Assembly (NCBI GenBank): GCA_003260075.1
Contig: QLIY01000617.1
Coordinates: 35,006 to 99,005, forward strand
Direction: 5' to 3'
Source: Phallusia mammillata
Taxonomy: Eukaryota > Chordata > Ascidiacea > Phlebobranchia > Ascidiidae
Length of the DNA: 64,000 bases
The notes beneath the pieces were generated by a model that had not been told where the DNA came from, searched no databases, and saw only the letters and a list, made by a program, of their open reading frames with translations. Below, piece after piece: positions 22,257-35,200 of this stretch. How positions within the stretch are numbered: the first letter of the stretch is position 1; the number at the start of each line of letters is the position of its first letter. The translations under genes and the position numbers were made by a program.

Positions 22257-24910
22257 CAATAGATCTAAAAAATAAAAATAATGTATCAAAGGGAAAAACG
22301 ACACGGTCGAGAAGACGTATTTACTTGTTGAGATGGAACACATCGAAATCGTATTTAAAAAGAATAAATCGATCGGTGAAAGAGACATACAGAATAACTA
22401 CATTAGTAATAAACTTTACATATGCCAGGCAACAAAACTACGTTTATTGTTTGAAATGTTTTAAAAAGGTAGACAATTTTATTTTATTTCTAAGTTCTAT
22501 ACTATATATAAGTTATGGTAAACTTAATAACTACCAAGAATATAGTTTAACTATAGGACTATATCCTTGGCATGAATCAAGTTTATTATAAAAAAGACAT
22601 GTGAGTTATGCAAAATATTGCTTCTATACACGGCTTTATTTATTCTTTTACATGCAAGGCTTCATTTTAGGTAATCCTCACTGAAAGCCATGATATGATT
22701 TGTCGTGTTGTATACCTAATACAGTATTTTTTTTAATGGTTTTAGTCTACAGCTAAATCTGGTCTATGTAATAGCGCACTTAAATGTGCTTCAACTTATT
22801 TTGAAGTCTAAAAAAACACCCAATTATCACCTGTAAGACTCAAATATAGACATGATTTCATCACACCATTAAATTCAGACGCGCTAATTACTATGGTATT
22901 AATTAACTGCGGTGGTGTAATTAGAAGACAGATGATGAATTTATTATCTTCACCGGTTCACCTCAGCATGAGGCCTAATAGCCCCTACAGTGCAAATATA
23001 ATGACACCATAATATACACAATGTTGTCAGAACCCAAATAAAACGATAGATATATTTCATAAACATTTAAATAGACCGGACGAAATCGGAATCAACAAAA
23101 AACAGCGTTGTTACCTTTCCAGTGCCATCCTCTACCTTTTCAAAAAATGATTACCAAATTGCTTATTATAGGCTACATCTTTACCAGCTGTAAACCACCT
23201 TATACTAGCACTAGATTAAAAAATTGCTGCCACGTTCAAAATTCTGCCAAACATAAGTTAATTGTTTGTGACGAACAATCGCAGCATTCTGTTACATGCG
23301 GGCTGTGACCAATTGAATTTTTTAAGGTTGGCATGTTGACAGTTGCACGGAAACAACGAGTAAGCATATATTTTCATTTTCGACGCAATCACAACAAACC
23401 AAAATGTGACAACAGTAGACTTTGTCTGCTTACGACCAAGTTAAGATGTTTGCTTAGAAGTGAGTTACGAGAATCGAGACATTTTGAGCGAACAAGAGTC
23501 CTTGAAAACATTTGTTTTGTACGTATCAGTGGGGTAAACGTAGACTACTAGACAGAAACTGGTTGAACTAAAGTTGTTTTAAGATAGGTCAGGGTGCCTG
23601 GAAAACGCTAGAAATGGTCACTCATAACAGACTACTAAAAGAAACGACGTTTTACACCTCAAACCGCCAACTGGTAATGTCAATTTCTGACGCCTGCTTA
23701 ACGCGGTGACTATAGTAGTAGATGAGCTGACAGAATCAGGAAGCCAGTGGAAAACACGTCAGCCATCAACGAATTGGTTAATGTTTCAAACCACCTACGT
23801 ATGTAAAGGCTTTGGTTACAGGTTGTGCCGTCTGTATTGTAGATTAGAGGACAGAAAACCGGACAAATTTAGTTGAACTTAACCATGTTTAACATTGTTT
23901 TGACAGTTAATTACATGTGATGCTATTACGACACTCAGTGCTAGCAATATATTGGTCGTGTTTTGTTAGTCTTAAAGAGAGGTGTAGGCGTTTGCCGGCG
24001 ACAAACAAAACATAGTGTGGACAGTAAATGTTTTCTGTAGCTATGTTGGGGCCAGACAGGAAAGTCGTTGTACAAAAGTGTTTTAGCTGCTCCTGCGGCA
24101 GGGAAACCCTTTGCGTTAACAATACATTTATAGGTCAGTAACGCACATTGGGGTGTTCATCATGATGATAGTAGAAGTGCACGATCAATTGTATTTCGCG
24201 GTTCATACAAGGTATTTACATGCTTCCCCATGAATTATGAATATTGGCGTGGCAATTGTAGCATATGTGACGGACGGACGAAAAAGATGGCCAGGCTGTC
24301 GCTTGGCAGCACATATAAACAAAAACGCAAAAGAAATAATGACAAAAGGGACGTATATCGGGTTGATGCAGTTTTAAGACGAAATTATGTAATCGGAAAC
24401 GCACAAACCGTGGTAAATGTGAATGCAAAAGGTGTAGGATGGACCAGATGACATGTAAAACGTTTTCGCTCACCAGCTGCTATGACAAATTAGGAACATA
24501 TGGAACTAATTTAATTTAATACAGTGCAAAAATTTTAAAAAATGGCAGATTGCTGTTTGGTGGATAAACGTTCACATCATGCAGTTTAGCAGTTATCCAA
24601 TATTTTATTTCATCAAGCAACGTACAGTCGGATTCTTGTGGGCCGCGATTTTCGTATTATCACCAAGTGGATACCAGTACGCTTAATGAAGGGTGCACTG
24701 ACTGGTATTATGCAACAGATGCAAGGCGATTAAGCCACCGTTGTGAGGCCTGATCGATGGCACCATTGTAGATCTTACGCGGAGGGTCAGTTCAGAACAG
24801 TGTCGGCATTGATGAGTTGTTGGCGGTGCGCTGTAGGCAGTTGTGCTGAACTAGCAACTTCTACAAGCGTTTTGCAAATGCTAATATTTTTTACACAAGG
24901 TACTATAGAC
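22257..24910. other. Gene-free stretch
   Basis: I see no coding exon with good splice sites, no transposon with clean ends, and no RNA gene here. Open frames of up to 88 codons have no recognisable content. Confidence 0.5.
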
Positions 24911-25136
24911 CAGTGGTTCTCAAACTTTTTTATTGTCGGGGTCAAATGGTAGTTTTTTAAGTGTGTATGGAGCCGCAAAAAACGAAAAATCAAGGTTATT
25001 ACTTTCGAAAAATCAAGGTTATTACTTTAAAAGCTAAACTAGAAATGTTCTGTGGTTTTCTGAGGTTTGGTGGGAGCCGCAAAATAATTTATCGGGAGCC
25101 GCATGCGGCCCTGAGAGCCGCGTTTAAGCATCACTG
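24911..25136. mobile_element. Non-autonomous hAT element (family F), 226 bp
   Basis: It begins CAGTGGTTCTCAAACTTTTTT and ends GTTTAAGCATCACTG, flanked by CTATAGAC and CTACAGAC (one mismatch). The GCCGCATGCGGC interior and the GGTCAAATGGTAG block are shared with 34000-34218 and 37088-37231. Confidence 0.88.
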
Positions 25137-25411
25137 CTACAGACGTTCTATCTGGCATAAAGTGATTAGGTCGTCATAATAGTTTCATAAAATCGGATAC
25201 AGATAATGACGTGAGGTCAGGGAAGTATAGCCAGCTTAAAATGATTGTTTATTGATGTTGTGTATGATTTATGTGCAACTCAAACCGTCTTTAATTTTTT
25301 CTACTGACTAACAATATCCTGTTTAATATTTTTTCTAAAAGGTGTTTAAATCGTCCTGCATTAGGATTTAATTATTAGTCGTGCTGTAGAACTGTTAGTC
25401 TTTAAAAAGTA

Positions 25412-26374
25412 ATGGAGGGACAACAGGCTCCACCACAAGAAGTAGAGGAGGATCCCCTAGATTTGTTAAGCCCCGAAGACTTGCAAAAGTATGTTGACCA
25501 ACTAAAGAAGGAGAATCTACTTTCTCGCACAAAGGTTGGTGGAATTAGCTGTTCTCAGAAAATCGTTTTTGATAAAATGTGGTGAATATAATGCTTATGT
25601 GTGGTTTCTGCCCCTGTACATGTAACGAAAAAGTGGTTATGTCTGCGTATGCGGCACAGTTCAATTCATAGATGAATATAGCATTCCGAATCGATAAACT
25701 CTGGCAAGGGTCACAAGAGCTTTAATCCCGAAAAGATTTTGGGATTACAAAAGGAACTGATCACGGGTCAGCCATGTCAGGTTTTAATGGATTGAATTCG
25801 TGAGGGACTCTCGCCTGGTCGATATAGCGCTGTAGGCTTTTGACAATGGGCAAAGTTAAATAGTGGATCAATTTATATGTAGCCATCTTCCAGTTTCTGC
25901 TTACAAAGGGCAGTGAATATATTCAGCAGGCTATTTTAAATATGTAGATTGTGCTTAACGACTTTTTGGTCACAATCGACAATGACCCGACATGAAAACA
26001 GGAAACCACTGGTTACGTTACAGCCTTTGTGCTAAAGGCAAATGCCAAGCAAGGTTGTAAACAACAAATAGGCCTAACGGGCATTCGTTTTTATTGAAAT
26101 CTGGCAAAACAGTGATATAGCCTACAGCAGTTGTCAAGTAAAACAGTGCCTGGTTAATTTAATTTTACCATTTAAAGCGTCCCGTGGCCTATAATACACG
26201 TGCAGTACCAAAAACAAACTGTATGTTACAACCGCTTCTTTCTTACAGACATCCGAGGGCTGCAAGGTGGTTATGGAATTCATTACAGAACGAATGCCAG
26301 AAGATCCTTTAATCATAGGAATCGATTCTAAAACCAATCCCTTTATCGAAAAGAGAGACTGTGTCGTTTTTTGA
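25412..26374 (+). CDS. G-protein gamma subunit, transducin-gamma-like
   Basis: Two coding exons, 25412-25534 and 26249-26374, are joined by an intron with donor GTTGGT and acceptor TTCTTACAG. They encode 82 residues, about normal size for a G-gamma. The N-terminal helix has LQKYVDQLKKE, matching the coiled-coil part that pairs with G-beta. The second exon carries EDPLIIGI..NPF.EK (residues 57-77), the hallmark G-gamma DPL...NPF motif. The protein ends in a CAAX box, CVVF, for C-terminal prenylation and membrane attachment. The VDQLKKE and EDPL.GI wording is closest to the retinal GNGT1/GNGT2 type. Family assignment is strong; orthology within the family is inferred. Confidence 0.9.
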
Positions 26375-27282
26375 ACGCCGACCCTTTATAAATCAAAAAC
26401 CCAAATCACAGTGTGCCGCTATGCGGTAAAGGTTTTCCACTGTGTTTCTACTTTTAAACCTAATTTTTGTGCTTTTTGTAAAAACTATTTGTTTATTGGT
26501 CGAGTTTGTTTTCGAAACAAATTAAGTTATGTGTATTGTATATATTATGGCTTTTATAATTTTGATTTTTAATAGTTTTTTAAACTGCAATAATTAATCA
26601 GTTGGCTCTGGACAATTATGGCTGGTTTGTATATTTATTGGTTGGGAATTTTTCTGTTTCTTTTCGTCTCATCAGTGTTAACCTTGCTATTAATGACATT
26701 CCAAGACTTATCCATTTTTATAAAAGTATTTGTTAAAATAGAAGTGTTAAAGGTTTTAACTAATTGTTTCTTTTATAAAAACTCTAGTGTACTTGTTTGT
26801 TAAAAGACTCGTTTTGTTACCTGTATATGTGCGGGCACACTTTGCGCTTAGTAAAACATATTATTTTAACATCCTAAGCCTTCACATTGATTGTTGTGTC
26901 AGCGATTGCCACCAGCAAAACACAGCGTTAACTTCTTAGAAAAACACAGGCTTCTATATCCAAACAGCATGTGTGGATGTAACCGCTTTTACATGTCGCA
27001 GGCCGCAATACAGCTGCAGACACCCTCTCCGTACGTCGCGTTTGGTTTTTGTTGACATGCACCGAAACGTACAGCAGAAGGCTCGTTCATTTTACTCTGT
27101 TCCTAGGCAGGGTTAATCACAACTCACACACCACACAAAACACAGAAAAAAAATCGGTGAACAATAAATAAACAAAATTATTTTCACTTAAAATGCAGCA
27201 GTAAAAATGGTATCTCTTGGTTGTATTTGCACATTCTTCGTCTCGAGCAGCAAAACAGCATTTTCTGTCACAAAGAAAAGCG
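26375..27282. other. Gene-free stretch with probable 3' UTRs
   Basis: Between the G-gamma stop and the VMP1 3' end (convergent genes) I see only AT-rich sequence. The 61-codon open frame at 26618 is hydrophobic but has no features of a gene. Confidence 0.5.
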
Positions 27283-27283
27283 A

Positions 27284-27289
27284 TTTATT
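27284..27289 (-). terminator. Poly(A) signal of VMP1
   Basis: TTTATT on the plus strand, i.e. AATAAA on the minus strand, about 70 bp beyond the VMP1 stop codon. Confidence 0.5.
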
Positions 27290-27355
27290 GGTACCAGTTC
27301 TTATACACTTTTACAATGGTAAGTTACCTGGCAAACAAATAAGGATATCTGCGCG

Positions 27356-30300
27356 TTACTTTTGCATCTTAAGATCACGGATGGCTTTCTGTTTGCGCGC
27401 CATGTAGGTTTGCGCCATTGAGTTCACGATTGAGATAACAAAGTAAAGAACCATGACAATGATCAGCTTTTCAAAGAACCAAGCCAACCAACTTTCAGAC
27501 TGGTGAGAAACAATGAGTTAAAAACGAGAACAAGAAAAAAATAAATTAAGGTTGGTTAATGCTAACATGTCCAAGTTGTCAAACCGGGCCGGGTTAGGGC
27601 TTGAGTTTAAACAAAACTAGTCCAGTGTTGTATGCGTAATGTAAGTAAAAAGATTAAATAGAAAGATTCAACGAAACATCCGCAATATGTAAGTCAAAAA
27701 GAGGGCAATAACATTTCCTAAAAGTACACAACATTAAGAATTACTCAGCTTGTGGATCAAAATGAAATGCTACTGCGTCATAGGAACACAGGGCTCGAAA
27801 TGAGATACTAATTTTATAACACAACGTTAGAAATGGAAACGCAACAATAAAAATCCTCAACACAGGCTAAATTAACATTTGGGGATCTTTAGAGCAAAAG
27901 TACAAGCAAATATACAATTTCTTACCGCTGGTAATTGCGTTCCCACTTTGTGGTGAAAATTTGCTTTCTGCTTTTGAAGAAACTCCTTAAACGGAGCCTG
28001 CAGATGGCGCCCAAGAGCTGGAATATACCTAAAAGTATACAGGACACAGTATAAACATTGTTAAAATAGTGCAAGCATTTGTAAGTACAGTAACACTATC
28101 TTGGAGATTTTAAGCATCGATACATTTGGCACTTTTATGCAGTTTAATCTTACCCGAGCCAGTCGACTAGCATTTCAACATGATGTTTGCTAAACGTCAT
28201 TACAATGAACAATTTCTGGATGTGCATTTTGATTACAGCTTTTCCAATTAATGTTGCACCAAAAAACGTCCAAAAGGGAACAAGAAAGTGGCCACATGTG
28301 ATTCCGGCAAGATCAAAAAGTGGGTTCGGAATCTGAAAAATAGTTTAATCTACTGCATCATATAATTTTGATACAATTTAATACAGTGCTTGCCCCCATA
28401 TAGGTTGCTGAAAATTCTGCTGGGTTGCCTGTTTTTGTGACAATAAGAGTTTTGACTTCGTTTCATTGCATTATTTTCCAAGGTTTTAAATTGTATTTTC
28501 ATGAAAACTAATTCTGTTGGTGTTGTCATAACTTATGTGTTAACTCACTGCTGAGCGTTATCTGGCTGATATGCTTTATACCAGCTCTAAAGTTCGGGTT
28601 AAATGAAAATGAATAATATTTGATTGATTTTTTGATTTCAAAAAGCTTTCCGGATTTACAGAAAAAATACAACCAAATAGTAAGAATGTATGTTCATGGG
28701 GCCCAAGAAACCACAAAACAACATTTTTAAGTATTTGGGTCGTGTCAAAAATAGCCCGGAAACCACAGGTTTAGTGCATAGTTTACACAGTGAAATAAAA
28801 ACAGCAGCAAAATATTTTTTTCTGCTGTAACTTACCGATGCACACAATAATATACCAAAGAAGCCAACTTTCTGCACCAGCTTTTTCATGCCAATTTTAA
28901 CCCTGGTACTTATACTATCATCATCAGGGGAGTCAGCTTCAAACATTTGAGCAGCTTCCTCATAATCTTCATCATCAGGGTCAATACCAGAAAGTGTGGC
29001 TGCTCGTGCCATGAAATAAGGTGGAAGTTCACCCAAAGCAGTTCCAGCACCCTACACAATTTTTTATTTGCATTTTCGTCTTGAAAGAAACATCAGCATT
29101 TTCAGAAAACTATACTGCATTATTATTATTATCAAAATTCGACATCAGTTAAGTATTTAATAAACCCAAGTCACATGTATTCACAAATTATGGTTTCAAA
29201 CAAAACTTATCATTTAACATGCCACAGTGTATTCTGCAAATTAAGAAATGCATCTAACAACCAGTGTAAAAAATAGTTTATGACTTTTTAGTCATAGTTA
29301 CTATACACATTTTAATGTTAGCCACTGTTAAACCATTAAGATAGCAACCTAACATATGTGATTGGGTGTTAACTCAACAAACAAAGTAGTTCTACAAGGC
29401 TTGTGCATCCAAGCAACAAATTACTGCAGTTACTATGCTGCTAAACTTTTAACGTTTAACATCATTTCGACTGGTACATACCCACATAAATGCTTCCAAT
29501 CGTACTTTGCTTATAATTGTCCAAATGGTCATGGTGTCTTCCATTTGCTCTGGACAAACAATTCTGCAAAAAAGTTGTTACACAAAAACGACCAACAAAA
29601 AACTCAAATTAATGACAATTTTAGAAAAAAGATTGGCACATGAAACACTTAAACAGCATGGAATCAAAACAGTTAGATTTTAGCACAAAAACAGAGATTT
29701 CCAGGTTTTAGCAATGTGGCATGCATTTATAAACATACAAAATGTGACAGCCAGAACACACAAATAAACTTTCTAAACATAGATACTCACTGGTCAGGAT
29801 ATGGAGGTTCTGGAAAATCAACAGACATGCACTCAAAAGCAGCAAGCGTTACACCAGCAATGTGAGGCCCAAGGTAAAGGAGAAAGGTATGTAAACCAGT
29901 TCCAAGTCCAACAGAAGACAAGATGCCCAAACCAACCCAGTAAGCACACCAAGCAATAACTTTGTTCCATTTGCATAAATACTAAAATGATTTTTTTTAA
30001 ATGTCAATTAAAAAAACAAACAAATATTATGTGTCATGCCCTAAACTTAGACTTTAATGCTGCAGAAAAAAACAGTGAAATAATTTCATGTTATTAACAC
30101 GTTGACTGCCAAGGGATATTCCTATGTTGTGCTCAAACTTGCCAAATATGTTTTAGTGGCGTTCTGAAATCAAGTCGAAATATTTTGTGTGCCATGCTAT
30201 GAGTTAACTCGTAGGTAACATGCTGGTGTAGGGGTCTCGACGTTGCCACCAATGCATCGACGACGTTAGTTCGAGAGGCCAGCTCGTTTTAAGTGCGTTG

Positions 30301-31291
30301 CAATGAAAAAAGTCTACTACAAGTATACTCGTATCTGGCAAGACTGGCTAGATCGGCAACTATGAGATAACTCGTAGTTGGCAGGCAAAGTGATAACTTG
30401 TGTTAGGACTTCGGTACAATGCAACAGACACTTACCTCTGTGTGGGGACCTTCATTGTAATACAAAATGATTGCAAATAAACATAAGGCAAGTACCAAAG
30501 CTGATGTTTTTCTCCTCATCAACCTACCAAAGAAGTATAATGCAACAGTCAAAGCAAAACTCATTGCTATAATGCAAAATTTACCTAATATTCTGACTGA
30601 AAATACCAACATTTGACACAGAAATACAAAAGCAAACTGTCATCAAAGGTTTAAATCAGATGCGTTAGAACAAAGTTAACACACCTAATTATTAGTTGCC
30701 GAATCTTAATGCTGAGTTCAATGATGAAATAATACAAAGTTCTAAAGGGTTGCCTCCAAATTACAAGTCTGCTTCTCTCTTCCCTGTCCTTTAATTTCAT
30801 TTCATGCATAACACTGTCATAACTGGACCGTACTGAACCTAATAAAAAACAAAAAAAATTAGGTGTGCTGAGACATTTAAATAAACTAGTGTAACAAGGT
30901 TGATGGATAAATTAGGTCATAACAACATATTTCCATAGTACCTGAAACATGTTTGGACAGAAAATAATACAGTTTATTGCAAGTTGTCAAGCACTACCAA
31001 ATCATTATTTGCATATCACATACATTTAACACATTTCATATTCATGATCAGCATTTAGATCTGTTTAGTGACACAACATACACATACGACTAACTTGTAT
31101 TTAAGATACCTACCATCCATTCTTGTCATTTCATCTATGCCGTCTTCAATCACCAGACTTACGTCCTTACCGACATCAATTGGATCTTCTGATGAAAGTG
31201 AATCTCGACTGACAGAAGTTGGCAGTAATGTTCTTCTTGGCGCTGTAAATCTTCGGAGATTTTTAGTTGCTAAAGACTTTAAGAAATACAT
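27356..31291 (-). CDS. VMP1: Vacuole membrane protein 1 (VMP1)
   Basis: Nine coding exons on the minus strand: 31291-31114, 30838-30685, 30592-30436, 29981-29791, 29563-29482, 29051-28836, 28332-28154, 28028-27926, 27499-27356. All have GT-AG sites and agreeing phases, giving 467 residues. Diagnostic VMP1 blocks in order: [109 protein letters not shown], and the C-terminal [16 protein letters not shown]1 is a multispanning ER membrane protein with a VTT/DedA-type domain; in animals it is a lipid scramblase needed for autophagosome formation. The acidic loop PDDEDYEEA is conserved. The N-terminus is about 60 residues longer than in vertebrates. A 5' UTR exon lies upstream (about 31640-31700). 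Confidence 0.97.
30098..30392. mobile_element. Possible piggyBac-like MITE in a VMP1 intron
   Basis: CACGTTGACTGCCAA at the left and TTGGCAGGCAAAGTG at the right form imperfect terminal inverted repeats. The left end abuts TTAA and the right end ATAA, close to a TTAA target duplication. It carries no ORF. Confidence 0.45.
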
Positions 31292-31639
31292 ATGATCTAA
31301 GGAGATTCACATTGGCCTTAATGATTGTAAATTCAGAACCAGATTTTCCAACTAAACTTTTAAACAACTTGTGCAGAACACCATGCACCAGTCTCAGAAT
31401 AATGGACTTTAATTGTCTGCATGGTGACTAGTCACATAAGTAAACACTTCTTTTCTTCATTTGCTAATCACAAGAGTTGTAAACCAGATCAGAGCTGACG
31501 TTTTCACTTAAAGGTTCAAAGTCCATAATTTGGCAACAAGGCAGCATCATAAACAATCCATATTGCAACACATTATATGATTACGACGGCCATATAGTGG
31601 CCAGGGTTTTATGTGACAGCAAATCATAACAACTTACAT

Positions 31640-31700
31640 TTGCGCTGGGTTGAAGGTTGACTTCCTATTTTCGATACTTCGCGGCTTCAGCTCTGATCAA
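31640..31700 (-). promoter_or_regulatory. VMP1 5' UTR exon and likely promoter-proximal region
   Basis: On the minus strand, AACCCAGCGCAAAT is followed by the donor GTAAGTTG. A matching acceptor (CTCCTTAG at about 31305) precedes the start codon at 31289-31291. The transcription start cannot be placed; the upper limit is a guess. Confidence 0.45.
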
Positions 31701-32231
31701 TAAGCATGATGCATTCATTTGAATTCAATCACGCGTATCGATGGCTATGTGTTCAATTTGATGTGTGTAAAAAAACGTCACTTTCAAATCATTTATGTTT
31801 TATATGCCAAGATAATCTAATTTTTATATTCGTGTCATAACTTTCCTTTTGATTAGTTTTTAACGGTTTATTGTACTTCTTTGGTAAAGACCTAAAAAAA
31901 CTTTATTTAAGCGGAAGTGACCGAACATAGTTTTTTTTTGTTATGTGCTTTTTTGAATACTCGGCTCTGTTAATAAATAAATCTAAAGTTATGTACGTAT
32001 GCTAATACAAAGTTTAAAATTTATGGACGAATGACTTTTTAACACGCATGACTTCACATTCACAGACATGTTGTTGAAAAAATACTGGTAAAAAACAGGA
32101 AAGATTTATGAGAAAATATTGGAAAGTCGTGAAAAATGCTGGTTTGTCACACATGTTTAACATCTTAAAGATTTATTTTCAGATCATTTAAAATTAATAT
32201 TCGGCAAACAAAATGTAACCGCGTCCAAAAA
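31701..32231. promoter_or_regulatory. Candidate bidirectional promoter between VMP1 and MRPS30
   Basis: About 530 bp separate the non-coding first exon of VMP1 (minus) from the MRPS30 start codon (plus). There is no repeat element between them. The stretch is AT-rich; no clear TATA box or CpG-rich core stands out. Confidence 0.35.
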
Positions 32232-35200
32232 ATGTCTGTAAAGCGTGCATCTTTAGACTTTACCAAGCGTTGGGTGTTTGCATCGCCTAATTCGAGTGAG
32301 ATAGTTTCGCGTCAGATTTCCACCGGCGGGTATTTGCACGAGAAGAAAAAAGCTTACTTTGATAAGAGATGGATGCGACAGGCTGGCAAGCCACTGCCTT
32401 GGAAATTATACAAAGAACCAATTTTGGCAAGCAATCGGAGAAAGACATGGGGTAAGCATTATGTCCCGTGGCTATGTTAAAGATATCTTTTTTACTCTGA
32501 TTTAATTATGTTAAAAAAACGGGAAATAGAGAAGCCCTACTACAAACCCACACCTTTACTACCATTGAGTTTAAAAACAGGTTGCAGGGAAATAACCTGT
32601 AAAACAGTTTGTGGGTTTTAATTAGTTCCTTCTCGAGAAATTTTTCTTGAGAAATTCTCTTCAAGAAAGTCGAGTCTCGATTCTTGAGAAATAATTAAAA
32701 GTTTCTCAAGAAAAATTATGTCACGTATCTTAAACAAAAGGTAAATGCGACACCTATTATTACGTGTATTTTTCGTTTCAACTCGCCTCTAATAACTTTC
32801 TTATTTTGCTTCCGAAACAGCGATTTTTAACGTGCGTTGCCACTAAACTTTCACCTTTCCCAGGCAGTAGTCATGCCTGGTTGCGTAAGATCTATAACAG
32901 TTGTTTTGTTTTTTGCTGGTTTGCTAGCGAATCACTACTTGCGATCGCTACTAGAAGCGAAAAAACGTACAATCGGAAATTTTTGGTTTGTTTTTGTTAC
33001 AAAATCGGCTTAAATAAAAGTTTCGAGACTCGAGACTCTCGAGAAATGGATTTTTAATTTCTCGTTTCTTGAAAAACGAAAAAAGTCGAGAAATAGAGGA
33101 ACCCTAGTTTTAAGTTTATGCAAAAAATTTTCAGAATATCCTGTTTCGGACACTGATAAGGCAAGTTGGAAACACAGTCGATGGTTTGACCAATACTCAC
33201 AAAGATGGATCCCTTTTCATCCACGTGCACAAGGATTTGATATCAACTATAAGAGGAAAAGAGAAGCACTTTTTGATGCTGAAAATGTAAGTCTTGATTA
33301 GTGGTGAGATATTCCCAATAATTTGTCGGTAAATGTGGATTTTGCCAGCTGCATACTAGGGTTCCTCTATTTCTCGACTTTTTCGTTTCTCGAGAAACGA
33401 GAAATTAAAAATTCATTTCTCGAGAATCTCGAGAGTCTCGAAATTTTTATTTAAGCCGATTTTCTAACAAAAACAAACAAAAAACATTCCAATTGTATGT
33501 TTTTTTGCTTTTAGTAGCGATCGCAGGTAGTGATTTGCTAGCAAACCAGCAAAAACCTAAGCGACTGTTAGTCCGAGTTTTAGATATAACACAACTAAGC
33601 GTGACTGCTGCTTAGGAAAGGTGAAAGTTTACCAGCAACGTACGTCAAAAATCGCTGTTTCGTTAGCAAAATAAGACAGTAATGTGTCCAGTGCGCTCAA
33701 AGGGCGAGTTGAAACGAAAAAAAAGGTGATGTAATTTTTCTCGAGAAATTTTTATTTATTTCTCGAGAATCGAGACTCGATTTTTTCGAGATTTCTCGAC
33801 GAGAATTTCTCGAGAAGGAACTCTACTGCATACTCAGCTTGATATAGATAAAAAATGTCTATTTACACACAGACGAATGAGAAATAAAATAGCCAACATA
33901 GACTTAAGTGACATGGTTTGTTGTTGAAACATAATAGCATGAGCATTTGCTGAGACACCTGAACAGTAAAGGATGTCACTTTTTTTCATCTGTATAGGCC
34001 AGTGATTCTCAAACCCAGCTTTCAGGGCCGCATGCGGCTCCCAACAACTTGTTTTGAGGCTCGCATCAAACCTCAGAAAGCCACAAAATATTGCTATTTT
34101 AGCTTTCAAAGTATCAATCTTTAGTGATTTTTTAGTGAAGGTTTCATTTTTTTGCAGCTCCCTACACACTTAAAAACTACCATTTGGCCCCGACAATAAA
34201 AAAGTTTGAGAACCGCTGGTATAGGCCAATATATTTCTCAATAGACTTTTGAACAATTCTGTAGCAAAATCTTCCAAAGTACACACAGATTGTATTGTCG
34301 ATAGAGTTAATTTGGGTTGTTTGCAGTTAAGTTTCATTACACCTATAATACAACACTTTGTCCTGTCAAAAGTTAAGATATTTCTGCAGGTATTTGCAAG
34401 AAAACTTGATCAAACTGAGTGAAACATAATTGCTTCGTATTTTTTTGCAGCTTCAGCAGCTTTTTCCTCTACTCCTTGACAACCACAACTACAAAAAATA
34501 CATCATCCGCCCATTCAACCACCAATTTTCTACCACCAATATGTCATACTTTTATCAGCACCTGACACACACGAAATATGTTCATGGATTGCCTTATCAA
34601 GTTGAAAATGCAACTGTTAGTAAAGAGGAAATAGACAATTTAGAACGAGTGGTTCAAGACTCTTTATTATATACCTCTATGCATTCTGATGAAAATGATT
34701 CTTTGGTAAATATATATGCTCATTTCTTTTGTTGAAAGCAACACAATATGCATTAATTTTTATGTTTACAAATAAAATCATGCAGTGCAGCATGTTTTAA
34801 AAAATTAAATAAAGGCTACATGTCAATGTGCAAGTTGTGGAAGTTGCCTAAACATGTAAAAATCATCTAAATAACCAATGTAAAAAATGTGTTTAGAAAA
34901 AGCATGAACAAAAGAAACAAATTCTCACAAGAATCTTTCAGTATCTTGTCAGTTCACAAATCTCAGAAAATGAATTTTTGGAAAACAGTATTGTAGATTA
35001 TGATGCAAACAACTCAATGTTTTGGTTTCGAGGAAGAGGATTTTTGAAATGGACTAAGAGTGATGATTTACCAGTAGCCTATCAGAGTCACGATTCTCCA
35101 CTTTTGCAGGTAACACAAGGTTATTACACACTATTTAGTAAGTTAGATACTCTTATATTGGTGCCTGGCGACCTTAGGGTGTTTGATATTTCTGTGATTA

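Noticed and set aside
22044-22388. Open frame of 114 codons with a long proline run on the minus strand
   Set aside because: The prolines come only from the 95-G homopolymer inside a transposon with clean ends; there is no coding signal on either side.
28656-28830. Extension of VMP1 exon 7 into the next sequence
   Set aside because: The frame continues past a good GTAAGT donor, and the following family block ([10 protein letters not shown]) is found in the next exon.
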